From Macrocybe gigantea (lineage: Eukaryota; Basidiomycota; Agaricomycetes; Agaricales; Callistosporiaceae), in assembly GCA_011319805.1 (NCBI GenBank), contig SJRY01000182.1, positions 34,335 to 98,334 on the forward strand: a stretch of 64,000 nt of DNA, read 5' to 3'. Positions 22,580-34,559 of the stretch are shown in pieces. The notes below the pieces were generated by a model. That model was not told the DNA's origin and did not search any database. It was given only the letters and a program-made list of their open reading frames with translations. Numbering within the stretch: the stretch's first letter is position 1; the number at the start of each line of letters is the position of its first letter. Position numbers and translations under genes: made by a program.

Positions 22580-25026
22580 CTAATTCGTGGGCAATTTTAA
22601 GCAACTGACTCTCAGACCGTCTCCGCTCCATTTCGCTACTTCAATGAGTAGATTTTGCTTGTTCTCAAGAGCGGTGGCGGAGTGCAGCTCGTAAAGGGTC
22701 GCTGTCCGCGGCGATTAAAAAGTGTGCATATGCCAGTAAATTGACGTTGATACGTACAGAGATTAAACAAAAAAGGCTCTGCGACGACCACCGTTGAAGG
22801 CGATGTTCCAAGAGCGGTTTCGAGAACTTCGACACCCTACATGGGAATGGCAATTGTCAGAGAAGATTTCCCACCAAACGGCAAGTGCCAAACCTGTTTG
22901 ACTTTGCCTTGCCCGAGAAGCGCTACGGCGAGGTTATTGACGGCCTTCGTTTTTTCGTTGTCAAAGACTGATCGCACAAACGAAGATGGGGAGACGCGAT
23001 GCTTACCGCGAAATTGGCGCTGTCACTCTGCAGCATCGCTTCGAAGATATCGCCCGCGGCGGCCCACTGGCCCTGCGCCATTGCCAGCAGCGCCGCGTTC
23101 ATGTCTTTGAGCGTCTGGTCGGCACCGGGGTCCGCGGCGACTATGGCAAAGTGTTTCTCCGCCATCGACGTGTCGCCGCACTGGAGGTATATCCGGCCGA
23201 TTGAGGACCGCAGCGCGGCGGTCGAGATGGTCTCGCCCTGGCCGCAAAGCGGCTCGAGCAGGTGCACCGCGGCCATATATTCCTATATTCAAGCGTCAAG
23301 CTGAGCTCAATGGGAGGGAGAGCAAGTGCAGTCCGGCCGGCCGCACCTTCATCTCGACCATCTGCGACGCGATGATCAAACACACGCGGGAGCCCCTTTC
23401 CTTCCACATGGATGCGGCCATGGTGTCCGCACGCGCGGCACGCGCCTTGGATTTGCACTTCTTGAGCAGCGCGTTGAGCGCGTCGAGGTAGCCCATCGGG
23501 TCGTTAGCCCAGTACTTGAGGCGTGCCTGCATGACCTCGAGCTCAAAGGGAAGGACGCGATCGAAGACCCAGTCGCGCGCCTCTGGCGGCTCGATGCCCT
23601 CAAGGACGTCGAACAGATTGCCGCATTCGGCTGTGGTCTGGTTGAAAAGCCGCAGACGGCGAGACTGGCAAGACGCAGGTACCAGAGCTGAGAGAATATA
23701 TTTTCAATGCAAAGATCCTGGGCGAATAGAGCATGATCATAACCTACACTTAGGATGCTTGATAGATCAGCCGGATGGGACGCGACGATGCGATCTCGGG
23801 CCATTTTCGCCAGCGCCCTCCAACTATTGTTCATCTAAATCATTGTACGAAAGAGCTCAACACAAGGACTACAAGGTCATACTTAGGAAACGCAACTCAC
23901 AACCATGTTGTGGAAATCGTTCTGCTTCCAATCGCCAGTTACATCTCGTACAGGCCGTTTTTCAGGAGGATAAATATATTTGGTGAGGAGCGTAGTCAAC
24001 GGATCTGTCTAGCAACATACATATAATACATTAAAGGTCTGGACAGCCACCAGGTTAAATAGTTTGAGGAAAAAGCAAGGCGTACATTGGGGACTGGGAG
24101 AAACATGGTGGGAATAACAAGCTTAGGCACATAGAGGTCCGGAGCCTCTTCCTCGTCCGAGTCGCTCTGCGGCGGGGGCGGGGGAACGTCCTTGTCGGTT
24201 GCCTTGGGCAAAGGTGATGGTTGTACAGGGGCTTCTTCAACTTCTACAGGTGTCAGCGCGATTTCATGTGAAGGCATAATCGTTTGTTGGGATTCGGAAA
24301 CAGTAGGAGATGTCTGGCGGTCAACGTCGGTCTTGTCGTCATCGGAGCGGCCACCTTCCTCATCATCGATGAGGAAAGGGTCAGGCACCTCTGGTTCCAC
24401 AAACGCCGTCGGAGGGCTGCTGGGCATTGGCTCCGACAATGATGACGATGTTGGAGGCTGTGGAGTGGGTTCAGGCTGGACAGCGACTGCTCCAACCAAA
24501 GGTGGCTGCTGCTGCTGCTGCTGTTGCGGCGGCGGCGGCGGCAGCGGCGAGGGTTCCGATAGGAGATGCTGCTGCCGCTCCTCGATCTCCCGATCTCGCT
24601 CCTCGTGAGGAAGTGACGTCGTGTGCGATGCCGGAGAAACGGACGATTCGGCGGTGGACGGGTGGGAGGAGTGCGATGAAGACATCGTGTCGCGGGATCG
24701 ACGGAACAGCAGGGATTTGATTCTCGTTCGCGAACCGGAGGACGAAGCGAGCGTGTCTTCGCTGTGTTCTGTACGATGGGACCCACGGTGAGAACAAGGA
24801 GAAGGGGCGCGTCGTGGACGACGACGGCGGCGGCAGTGGCGGCGAAGAGGGTGGTCGAAGGAGTGGTGGCGGCAGACGAAACGAGAATGACGGCTCGGCT
24901 GGCCGCGCCGGGCTGCCGGGGAGGCGTCACATGATGATGGAACAAGCTGCCAACTTTACGCTTGATGGACTTTCCGAGCTGCCTCGCTGGGCTCGAGCGC
25001 TTCTCGCTCTTGGGCGACTCGGGCAT
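22580..25026 (-). CDS. TRAPPC12-like TPR protein of the TRAPP trafficking complex
   Basis: The C-terminal two thirds carry helical repeats: QDLCIENIFSQLWYLRLASL, ARLKYWANDPMGYLDALNAL, RSSIGRIYLQCGDTSMAEKH, AALLAMAQGQWAAAGDIFE and, after two small exons, GVEVLETALGTSP and VAKWSGDGLRVSCLKLP. Before them, TDPLTTLLTKYIYPPEKRP (about 23950-24000) is a TRAPPC12 hallmark. The N-terminal 250 residues are low complexity with proline and glutamine runs (24470-24560). TRAPPC12 acts in ER-to-Golgi transport as part of TRAPP. The first exon (MPESPKSEKRSSPARQLG at 25026) is likely, because it is basic and well formed, but its junction to the MSSSHSSHPS exon at about 24685 is not settled; the start could be 24685. 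The stop at 22580 follows the conserved C-terminus. Confidence 0.75.
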
Positions 25027-25513
25027 GGCAGACGATAAACTAGTTGGAACGACGGGAGATAAGGAAAGGAGTCAAGATTAGGGCCTGCGGGTCTTATATA
25101 TTCACGAGGGAGGGGCATGGATCACTGGGTTTATCCAAAATGCAATTGCCTGTGACGTGAGGTTGCATCGTGGAAGCCAGATCGCGCTCCAGGTCCTCAG
25201 CGTGCATCGCCTCCTTTCTGGAGCCTCGTCGATAACGGCCAGCTCTATCTCCACCCTTCTCGCCATTCTCGGACGCGATCAAGCTCCGGCCAGAACAACG
25301 TTTAAATTAAAATCATAGTGTAGTACTAATTGCATAGCAAAACGCGACGATGGGTAGTCATGGACATGTGTTGTGGAATACAGATATAGACAATGGGATA
25401 ATGATCTGGTGAACTCCAGAGTAAAAACAGACAACGTTGAATCCATGCACTTGAATGGTATCGTCTGGTATACCGATGCATGCACGACTTCCTGAAAGCT
25501 GTTAGCCGCCCTG
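25027..25513. other. Intergenic: promoter of the TRAPPC12-like gene and 3' flank of the Kar9-like gene
   Basis: I see no gene, RNA or repeat in these 487 bases. Confidence 0.5.
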
Positions 25514-28432
25514 TCAAAGGCCGGCTTGCCGATTGAGAATATAATGGCTTAGGTCCTGCCAACCTACCATTCCGTACGTCAGCTTATATATAACATGGAA
25601 AGGCACAGCAATACAAGCACTCACCTCCTCCGACGCGACACATGACCTTCTTCGTTGTTGCGTCAGAAGCCGCCTTTCCAGGCCTTGTCAATGTTGTTAA
25701 CCGGCACGTAACAACTTTTCGGCTCAGCGCGTTGGTAAAGGCGTACTGCGCCTTGATCTCTTCGCCCTCCTTGGGGATCTTTCGCAGTGGGGGATCCACC
25801 CTCTCGATCAGCAGTCCATGCGCGATGGAATTTACAATCGCCGCCAGCTCGACCTCCAGCGGGTCCTTCGAGTTACCCGGCACATATTCATGCAAGGGCA
25901 GACTATCCATCGACGGGGTGTACGCGCCCGCGCGGGATCCGGGCCTCGACGGCGTCCGGCTTGCTGTGCCATCCTTAAAACTCGACGGAGGCAATTTTGT
26001 CGTACCAACTGACTGACGCCCCGATGCGGAACGGCCACTCGTTCCATAGAAAATTGGCATCTGTTGCACTCGCGCCCGTAGCGTGTGCTCCGGCGTCTGG
26101 GCACGCATCGCTGACGCCCTAAACGAGGACTCGCCCACGCGGCTGTAATCCGACATCACGGACGACGGGCGCGAAGGCGACGACAGGTGCACGCTAGGGA
26201 CGGGTATCATCGACCGGCTTGGCGGTCGAGGCGGATGCGCAAACGCGGACGAGGTCACACTCATTCCAGAAACGGAAAAGGCTGGCGAGAACGGCCGCGC
26301 TCCATTTTCGTCTTCCCGCTTTTCTCTGACTTACTCGGTGTCAGGGGCTGCTGTTTCGATGGCATAGGTATGTGACTGGGCGTTTTCGGACGCGGTCGTG
26401 GCGTGTTGCCGATTCCAGGCGTGATAGGTCGTGACGGCGTTCGAGCTCTAGAAGGCGGTCTCATAGTATGGAAATGAAGCTGTTGAGAGGACTGAGATGT
26501 AGAGATGGACGATGTTATAGGGGACCAAGGGCGCGAGGATGCCATCGACGCCCGGGAAACACTACGTCTATAAGGAGTGGCGAGAGGCGGAACGGGGGGT
26601 ATGTTTTCGCTTTGCCCGTATAGGCCAGCAGCGGACGGTGGCCGCCTTGGTGGAGTGCCCTTGATTGTTGAATTCCGATCTTCTGTTTGTATCTTAGTAG
26701 AGCTGTTCCACGGCTGCTTGGGAGCTCCAGAGCGGGCTTTGATCGTGGCATCAACTCTAACCGGTCGAGGGGAAGAATCGGGGGTGAAGCTCTGACTGTG
26801 TCTGTGCTGCGGTCTGTCTGGAGTCATGGGTGTCAGAGGTAGTCCGTCTCGGGTCGGCGTGAATAGTGATGTCCGTTGCCGCCGCATAGCCTGAATAGGC
26901 TCCGACGACGGCGCGCGAATACCGTTTTTATTCACATTAAGAGGTGTGACGGGAGGCAGCTTATTCGACCCGGTGATCTTTCGAGCGAATTTGCGAAATG
27001 GGGATATGGACCGAGAGAGTGTACCGGACGCTTTCGACCCGCTCGGGGGCGTGTCGAGGTACCCGTTTCTGGTGGACATGGTACCAGACGTACTAGATCC
27101 ATTCTCGCTCGGGGTGGCGTCTCCGTAGAGAAGAATCTTACGCACACCTTCCATTTCAACATCCGTCCTTGCTATGCGTTCCTTCAAATTCCGCCATCGC
27201 TGCGCAGATTCAGCATGTCGCCGCAGGGTCTCTCCGTTTTTCGTGACACGGTCACGGACGCCTTTGTCAATGATGGACAACACCTTTGAAGTGGCAGGCA
27301 TATAGTGCCTGTCGACGTAGGGGGGTTAGAGGTCTGGAACGCTCAGCGGATCATTCGATCATACTTTTTCTTCGCTTCGAAAGACTCCAGCAATTGCGTA
27401 TACACCTCATAGCTGACGACAATCGGCTTATCGATGCGCTGCGAGCTCGGCGACGAGAAGATTCGATGCGAGTCATCTCCGCCACGTCGGTGGACTTGGA
27501 AGATGAATTCCTGAACAATATAACCGTTTCGTCCTACACGAGCCCCGATAGAAGAGCGCACGCACCTGACAGCGATTGACGGCTTTCTCCAAGCTGGACA
27601 TCATTCCGTCTGCCTGATCTGTGACTGTCCTGAACACGGTCAACCATTTGTCTTCCTTCAGTTCCTCCCTCAGAACGTCACTCTCGTCCTGGACCGCCTC
27701 CCACTCCGACACCAGCGCCGCATGTTTTCGCAGCAGAACCGTCGTCTGGTCTATGTTGCCGTTCTCTGACAGCGTCGGAGTCATCGCACTCTGGAGGAGC
27801 GGTTCCAGAGATTCGTTGACGGCCTTCATTCCTTTTTCTACGGAATCCAGCTTCTCGTCCAGGTTCATGAGAGATTGATCAATGACGCTCGTCGTGCTCG
27901 TCATATCTGAGGACGACTGCGATTTATGACGCAACTCTTGAATCTCTACACGCGTCATAAGCCAAGCCTGTCCCGAGATGATATACAGCTCTGTTACGTA
28001 CCGAATATACGCGTCTGTATGTCTGATATGGCGTAAGAAAGCTCCGTCATGTGTGAAGAGATCGCGAGCAGACGCAAATCGTTTGAATCACTGTGCGGAC
28101 AGCATCAGCGGCCTCGGGCGGGCTCGTTAACGAAGAGACTGACTCTTGGCTCCTCTGCTTCCCAGGGCGTTTGCTGAGCGGATGCCCAGGTGTGATGGTG
28201 ACGTTCTCTTTGAAGTAGTGAGTTTCTCCCGATGTACATGCCCACGCGCCGCAAAGAGCTGCGTACCTTCGTCGTCCTGATCCAGCGACACCTTTGATGA
28301 TGAGGCCGAGTTGGCGTTCGAGTGGTTGCTCGCACTGCCCGGCGACGGTGGAACGGCGGCGTCGCCAAAGCTCGTCTGGGACGAGGAGTTCATGCCCGAG
28401 CGCTTCGATAGGGACACGAGAGAAGAAATCAT
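25514..28432 (-). CDS. Kar9-like cortical protein with C-terminal GAR (GAS2-related) domain
   Basis: The N-terminal exons (28432 to about 27480) read MISSLVSLSKRSG and then SDSNDLRLLAISSHMTELSY, followed by AISDIQTRIF joined by a short intron to EIQELRHKSQ. This is the characteristic Kar9 block. The middle holds coiled-coil spectrin-like sequence (DEKLDSVEKGMKAVNESLEP; KHAALVSEWEAVQDESDVL). A long serine-, proline- and arginine-rich region follows (about 26300-27250), with many SRPxTP and TPSRP motifs, the usual site of EB1 binding and CDK phosphorylation. The C-terminus is a GAR domain (VNSIAHGLLIERVDPP, KAQYAFTNALSRKVVTCRL, KVMCRVGGG), finished by a last exon WQDLSHYILNRQAGL. Kar9 links microtubule plus ends to the actin cortex and orients the spindle; GAR domains bind microtubules. 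The two-domain composition is the notable part. Confidence 0.8.
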
Positions 28433-28763
28433 GACTAAGAGTGGAGGAAAGGAAAGAGCGAGGAGCCAAAGAGGGGAATGAAAGGACCGTGGGCCTTGAT
28501 GGACTTGTGGGTGGCGGTTGGAGGAACCGCCGAAGTCACTGCCGCTGTGCGAACTAGAGTGCGAGAACGGTTGGGTATACAGGTCGCGGGCGTGGACGAG
28601 CGCGACACCGACGGTTCCTCGCGAGCGTTGCTGATGATGAGCGTTGCTCCTGGCTCCAGTCCAAAAGGCAGAGATGGGAAGGTGTGGAATGAGAGTTGGT
28701 GGATGTTTGTCTCATTTCATACAACAATTAATCGAGTGTCTACAAAAAATGTTTTACCGTAAT
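28433..28763. other. Intergenic between the Kar9-like gene and Clr2
   Basis: This holds the promoter of the Kar9-like gene and the 3' flank of the Clr2 gene. No gene or repeat is seen. Confidence 0.5.
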
Positions 28764-31335
28764 CTAGTCGATTACCATCCTCTCTCCTTGCACAGAGTCG
28801 TCCGCGATCGCCAACTCGTCCACCGGCATCATCTCTCTCTGCTTCTCCCGCGTATACTCCTCCAAATCGTTCATTGCCTGCTTGTCTGCATCCTCCAGCA
28901 TCTTCGTCCTCGACGGCTTGTAGATCGTCGGATCTACCGCATTATAGAACCCCGGGTAGAGGCCCTCTAATGCCCACAAATTATTCGCTTCCATGAGGAC
29001 CGGGTTGGAAATCGCTTTGTACACCTCGTCGGCGAGCAACGGATGTGACAGAATCCGAGGATAGTACCGGCCGGCGATCAAGCTCAGAGAAACTACCGCC
29101 TCGTACCCTTCCTGCAGTATTGGTCGAAATCGATAACCCTCTGGCGCTTCGGGAGGGAAGTAGGGTGTCGACGACGGATGCGACAACTGCTTGCTCGAAC
29201 ACGCGTAGGCTGTATCCTCGGAAGGCTCATCAGGAGGCGGAGTCGTGCGTGCCAGTTGCGATGTTGAAGCAATAGGCTGTGTCGTTAGGGCTTCTTGGTT
29301 TGGCTCTTCCCAGTCCAGATCAGCGAGTTCATACAACATCCCGCATGCCCTGCACTCCTTTTTCGTAAATCCATCAGGCTGCACCGCGTCCACGACGAAC
29401 AGGCCGTCCAACCTCATAAACACACTCCGAGCCCCAGCCCCGACTTGCGAAGGATCCCGCCCTTGTGCAAGCCACGGTTTTTTCGACTCGTTCCCAGAAC
29501 CAGATGGAGGGAGAATGTGCTCGGCTCCTGCGGGCGCCAAGCACCGACGAGGAATCTTGAGTCGAACAAACTCATCTATCCATATCCGTTCGGCGCCCCA
29601 CCACAGGCCCTGGAACCGCAGTTGAGTGCGTTGAATCGGCGGCGACGAGGTATCCGATAAATACTGTCGGCCAAGCAACCGTGTAGACAGCCTCTCGACG
29701 TCCGACGACGGCATATTAGGCTTTGAACCCGATGCAGGGTACGGCTGCGATGCGCTGGCGGGCGTCATATGTGAAGTGTTGTGACGACTGGCAGCTTCGA
29801 TTGCAGCTTTGAGGGAAATCGGGCCCGTATCGGTTGGAGGCGGAGCAGGAGCGGGTGCTGGCATGCCATTGGCAGCAGTCTGGCTGGTAGGGGAGGTGGC
29901 GGCGAAGGTACAGGTGCTGGAGCTGAAAGACGCTTCTGAAGACGAGGAGCAGGCATGGTGTATACAAACGCCCATTCATCCGTGAGGCTCCAGAATCCGG
30001 ACAGCGCTGAGCCTATTTGGACGGCAAAGGCATAAGGCGCAATAGCGTCTGCGAAAGCAGGTGGAGCTCCTCCAGGACATGGATGGAAGCTTGATAGCTT
30101 ATGTCGATCAAAATTCAAATTTTGAGGCGGAAAAGCTTGCAATTCCGCAATGAGGTCGTTTGGTAAGACATATGCTTGATATGGTAGGACCCGGTCGTCA
30201 GGCGCCAGATGTGTCTGCGAGACACCAAGAAGCCGTATTTTATAAACCGTAGACTGGCGTATTGACCATGGAACAGAATCGGTCTCAAACACCACGTCTT
30301 CGTCGTTGGTAGGATTGCTCCTCGATGGGGAAGTAATCGGAGTGCCATTTGATGTCCCATCGACATGTATCGGCTCCGTCCGCAGGTTGGTTTCATCCAC
30401 AATCCCAGGCCAGAATTTGATAGCAGCATTGGGACCTGAGCTAGGTATAGGCGGGTCAAGAGCGCACCACACCAATTCTCCTGACCTAAACCACCTTTTC
30501 AGCTTCATATCTGTTCTTGAATGCGTTGCTCTGAGGTCCGCGTTGCGCTCGACGAGCATGACCTGATCAGCGACCTGGGGTGATTTCTTTGACAGTGGCT
30601 TGGGAGCCTTCTGTACCGCAGCAAAGACTTGTGCATTCCGCTCTGCGTTTTGAAGTGCGGTCTCGCGCATGCCTCTGATCTTGTCGCGAGGCTTTAAACG
30701 GCTGGGTCCCGGAGATTGCGAACCAGAGCCAGCACCAAAGATGAGCACATTCGGAAGCGCAGCTGTGACCTCCTTTTGCGGCTTCTTCGAACAGTACTTG
30801 CATTGGCAGTTTGCAGAATTCATCGTAGCATCTTGTAGGAGCCATATAACGTGAGGAAGGAATTCGTTGACGGATCGAAAACGGGCTTTGCCTCCTGTGC
30901 AGAAAAGAGGGTTGCGTCAGAGAAATTCAGATAGCCGCCACCCGGACGTACCAAATAGGTACAGGTCATGACGTGGATTGTCTGCTGGTCCCTTGTTATG
31001 GTCGAACAATTGATATCCGGTGGGCCAGCCTCTCAGTACATAAGTGGGACCGGCTAAGGAAGATCAATACATGCAGGCTCGGAGTCGCAAAATCATGTCT
31101 CACAAGGAAGATTCAACGCGACAGATGCGCCTTGCGCAAGATTCAGCCTCCATCTGATTGCGGGGCCTGCGTCGATGTCGACGGGGTCCATAAAGTTGAG
31201 CTGACCGTCTGCATCGACGGAACGGGTGGTGTTGGTGGGCCAAGTGCGGGAATCGCCGTCGGACCTCTCAAACTCTATAAATGACGCGTTCGATGGTATA
31301 TTTGCAGGCTTGTCGGCTATCCGTCTGGCCGACAT
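28764..31335 (-). CDS. clr2: Clr2-like transcriptional silencing protein
   Basis: The first exon (MSARRIADKPANIPSNASF at 31335) joins across an intron at LPS/GPTYVLRGWPTGYQLFDHNK and then to GGKARFRSVNEFLPHVIWLL and NCQCKYCSKK. This is the Clr2 N-terminal block with its CxCxxC motif. A second conserved block (RSGELVWCALDPPIP, IKFWPGIVDE) resembles the BAH-like part, and the C-terminal block runs through LRFQGLWWGAERIWIDEFVR and WALEGLYPGFYNAVDPTIYK to the stop at 28764. In fission yeast, Clr2 is part of SHREC, the histone deacetylase and remodelling complex that silences heterochromatin. One frame change near 29888, in a proline-rich stretch with a CCCC run, is best explained by a missing C. 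Confidence 0.85.
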
Positions 31336-31778
31336 GAAGGCTGTAAAGAAGAGGTGAAGGAACACACTTGTGCACTTGTATATTAACCACGTGATCCGCC
31401 TCTACAAAGGCTTCCAGGTTAAACAAGATACAACAATTTTTCGATATAAAAGGCCGAGAAATTTGCAATGGGTCGCACATGAATCATTGCCGTGAATATC
31501 TACGTCTTGCATTGGCTTGGTATGCATGTGGGTTAAACTGCGCGGCGAGAGTAAACTGTGCTTGCAGATCATCTGCCTGGATTCGTTCCCACTGGGCTGA
31601 TGTTTTGAAAAGGACATACATATCATAGTAACTCGGAGGGATGCTGTGATGACGTATAATGATCTCGTCAAATGTATCATCGTCCTTGCCTTCTGACAAA
31701 CCCAACACAATCGTTTTTAAACCTGGCAACCTTCCAAGACGCACCAAGTCCCCCTTCACCACGGACCACCCACAGTCA
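31336..31778. promoter_or_regulatory. Divergent promoter region, Clr2 and sterol O-acyltransferase
   Basis: There are 443 bases between the two chosen start codons. An in-frame upstream ATG for the acyltransferase at 31659 would shorten this to 323. No clear motif was identified. Confidence 0.5.
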
Positions 31779-34080
31779 ATGACAGAGACGGACGTGCAGA
31801 CCAAGTCTGCGACGAGCGACGTGGGCAGCGGCCAGTTTGCCACGTCCGAGGGAACCTTGTACATCTCCCAGCCGTTCCGCTCAAAGACGACCAAGAGGTT
31901 GCGAGCTTTGATCACTTTTACGCCACGGAAATCCCATTTTGATATCGGAAATGAGTCGTCCGGTATGAATGAGTTCCGAGTGCGTGCACGCTCCCGTTCT
32001 TATATCGGGCGTCCTTCTTCCTGACCGTTTCGTCGCCCCAGGGATTCTTCTCTTTATTCTGGATCTCCATTTTTATATGGGCGATCCGCATATACGTCAC
32101 TGGCATCGAATCCAGTGGTCGACCACTTGAACTTGGGCTGGCATCCATGTTCTCCCAAGATGCTATCACTCTGGCCCTTAGTGATGCCGTCCTCATCCTC
32201 GCAACGGCGTTGTTCTCTATATCTTTTGCCACTGCTCTGAAGAACCGCTGGTTCGAATACTTTTACACGGGGATGGCCATTCAGCATATTTACCAAACCA
32301 CGGTTCTGTTTGTCGCGATCAAATGGACTTTTGAAAGGTAAGACCACTTGATGTCTTTCTGCCTCGCTTTCAGACTCACAGCACCTACAGGCATTGGCCC
32401 TGGGTCCAGTCTGGATTCTTCACGCTACACACTCTTGTTCGTCCAGCATCGATATCCAACGTCATTGACGTGATTCTCATCCTACATTACTACAGGTCCT
32501 CATTATGAAGATCCACTCGTACATGACCGTGAACGGTATGCTTCAGAGCGCAACCATCCAATCAGAGGAACTCCTCGTCGAGCTCCGTAATGCAACCCGC
32601 AGAGTCGGCGGCTGGGAAAAAGCGCTCGAAGATGCCGAGGCCGTCCGCCGAGCGCGAGAAGCAGCAGAATCAGAATTCAAAGACAAAGAGAATGGGAACG
32701 GGAATGGGGATGGAACGTTCATGTCCGAAACCCCAGAAACTCCTTCGGGCGCCACCAAATCCTACGCAGACATCCCCACAGCCAACGCGTTACGCAGGCG
32801 CCTCACGGCTGTGTCGTCGATAACGAAGGGCAACCTCAGCGTCGTCGAGACCCAAGAAGAGAGCAAGACACTCAAGGACGAGGACGGGCCATTGTATATT
32901 TTCCACCCCCACCCCCTGACTAACCATCCAGACCCGCAAATTGCAGCCATGGCGAAGGACTACTCTGATTTCCGGTCCGAGCTTACCAGCCCAGGTCCGG
33001 AGTATGTGACGTGGCCACACAATATCACAGTGAAAAACTTTGCTTTATATTACCTCTTCCCTACTCTCGTCTATGAACTCGAATATCCGAGAACTGATCG
33101 GTGAGAGTATCCATGCAAACGCGACTAACCCATACTTATTCTATGGCGGGCTAGCATTCGACCGATTTATGTTTTCGAAAAGACTGTGAGATTGATTTCC
33201 CTATGCTTTTACCGATGGACTTTCACCTGGATTGTGTAGGTCGCTACCTTTGGCACTTTCGCGCTCCTCTATACTGTCACGGAAACTTTTATTATTCCGT
33301 ATATTCCTACTAATGGTCAATCCATCGCCCGCTCCTTACTTGATCTCGCTCTTCCGTTCATGATTGCATATCTATTGCTGTTCTTCATTATTTTTGGTGA
33401 GCGGGCTTCGCGCCTTTTTTACTGTCTCGCATTGACCAAAAACCGTTCAGAGTGCATCTGCAATGCGTTTGCGGAGCTGTCATAGTTGGTTCTAGTAATA
33501 CTCGTGGAAAGCGCTATCTGTTAACCGTTTTCACAGTTTCGCGGACCGGCAATTCTACGAAGACTGGGTTGGTGTCCCTTTAGCCGATGCTTTACCGTAT
33601 ACTTGCTGAGCATTCTTCCAGTATGATTAGCCGCCTAATCCATGGTAACCCTCATGTCTAATTTAATATGTCAGGTGGAACTCTACCTCATGGGACGAGT
33701 TTTCTCGCAAGTGGAATCAGCCTGTGCATGCCTTCTTGCTGCGTCACGTCTATGCCCCCACGGTCCTTGGCTATGGACTTTCAAAGACGTGGGCCATGAC
33801 CTTGACCTTCCTCCTCAGCGCCTGCGTGCACGAGCTCGTCATGCTCATCGTGACACAGAAGTTCAGGTCCGTTCCTCTCGCCCTTGATCCTGAACTATGC
33901 TGACACATGTGGACATTTGGCAGAATGTACTTATTCATAATGCAGCTCGTCCAGATCCCTCTTATTCTTCTAAGCCGGGTACCTGTGGTGAAGCGCAACA
34001 AACTGTTGGGAAACGTCGTGTTCTGGTTCGGATTATATGCCGGGTTTCCATTGCTTTGTGTGGCCTACGTCACATATTGA
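31779..34080 (+). CDS. ARE2: Sterol O-acyltransferase (MBOAT family, Are1/Are2-like)
   Basis: The N-terminus ends in LRALITFTPRKSHFDIGNES, then NEFR, and an intron (31980-32041) joins it to GFFSLFWISIFIW, an arrangement typical of fungal sterol acyltransferases. Several hydrophobic segments follow, then an acidic cytosolic insertion (about 32590-32900). The catalytic block has the MBOAT/ACAT motif FYEDWWNSTSWDEFSRKWN with HAFLLRHVYAP, and the active-site histidine lies in SACVHELVMLIV. The protein ends FGLYAGFPLLCVAYVTY. It esterifies ergosterol with fatty acyl-CoA in the ER for storage in lipid droplets. I chose MTETDVQTK (31779) as start; MISSNVSSSL (31659) is in frame and possible. A 143-codon open frame on the other strand at 31484-31915 is a shadow of this N-terminus. 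Confidence 0.92.
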
Positions 34081-34559
34081 GCTCGCTGTCCTAGGTTGGT
34101 TCTCTTTCGCTTTCTCGCTCTATCGCTATCATTTTGTAGTGTAATATTAGCGTAATCGTTTTTAATCTTAATCTATCTCTTTTAATCATGTCCATAGGAC
34201 AAGGCCACCCCACCCCGTAATTGCGGCGGCAATGATCAAGAACAGGTTGTCTCTGTGACAGATAACGCACGAGGGGTGCGCATAGAGTACGTGAACCACG
34301 AGTCGCATCAAGCCATACGGATCTCGCCAACGCATCGACTCAGACCATGCATATATTCATCTCGAGACCGCGTGTTCATAGATTGTGACATAGTCCAAGG
34401 GCATCTCCCCACCTTTCACGTTAGTTATGATGGTTCTAGCGTTCACTAGCTGGTGTTGACGACTGCCGACCTCTTTCGATGCCGCAGCCTTGCACCTACA
34501 TGGCTTAAATGAACAACATCAAATCACAATGCACCTTTATACATATCGTGTAGCGAAAT
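34081..34559. other. Convergent intergenic region
   Basis: These 479 AT-rich bases lie between the stops of the acyltransferase and the F-box gene. Nothing is supported beyond 3' untranslated sequence. Confidence 0.5.

Noticed and set aside
31484..31915. 143-codon open frame on the minus strand, possible small gene
   Set aside because: It has no ATG and lies opposite the conserved N-terminus of the sterol O-acyltransferase, whose splice at 31980-32041 is well supported. It is a shadow frame.
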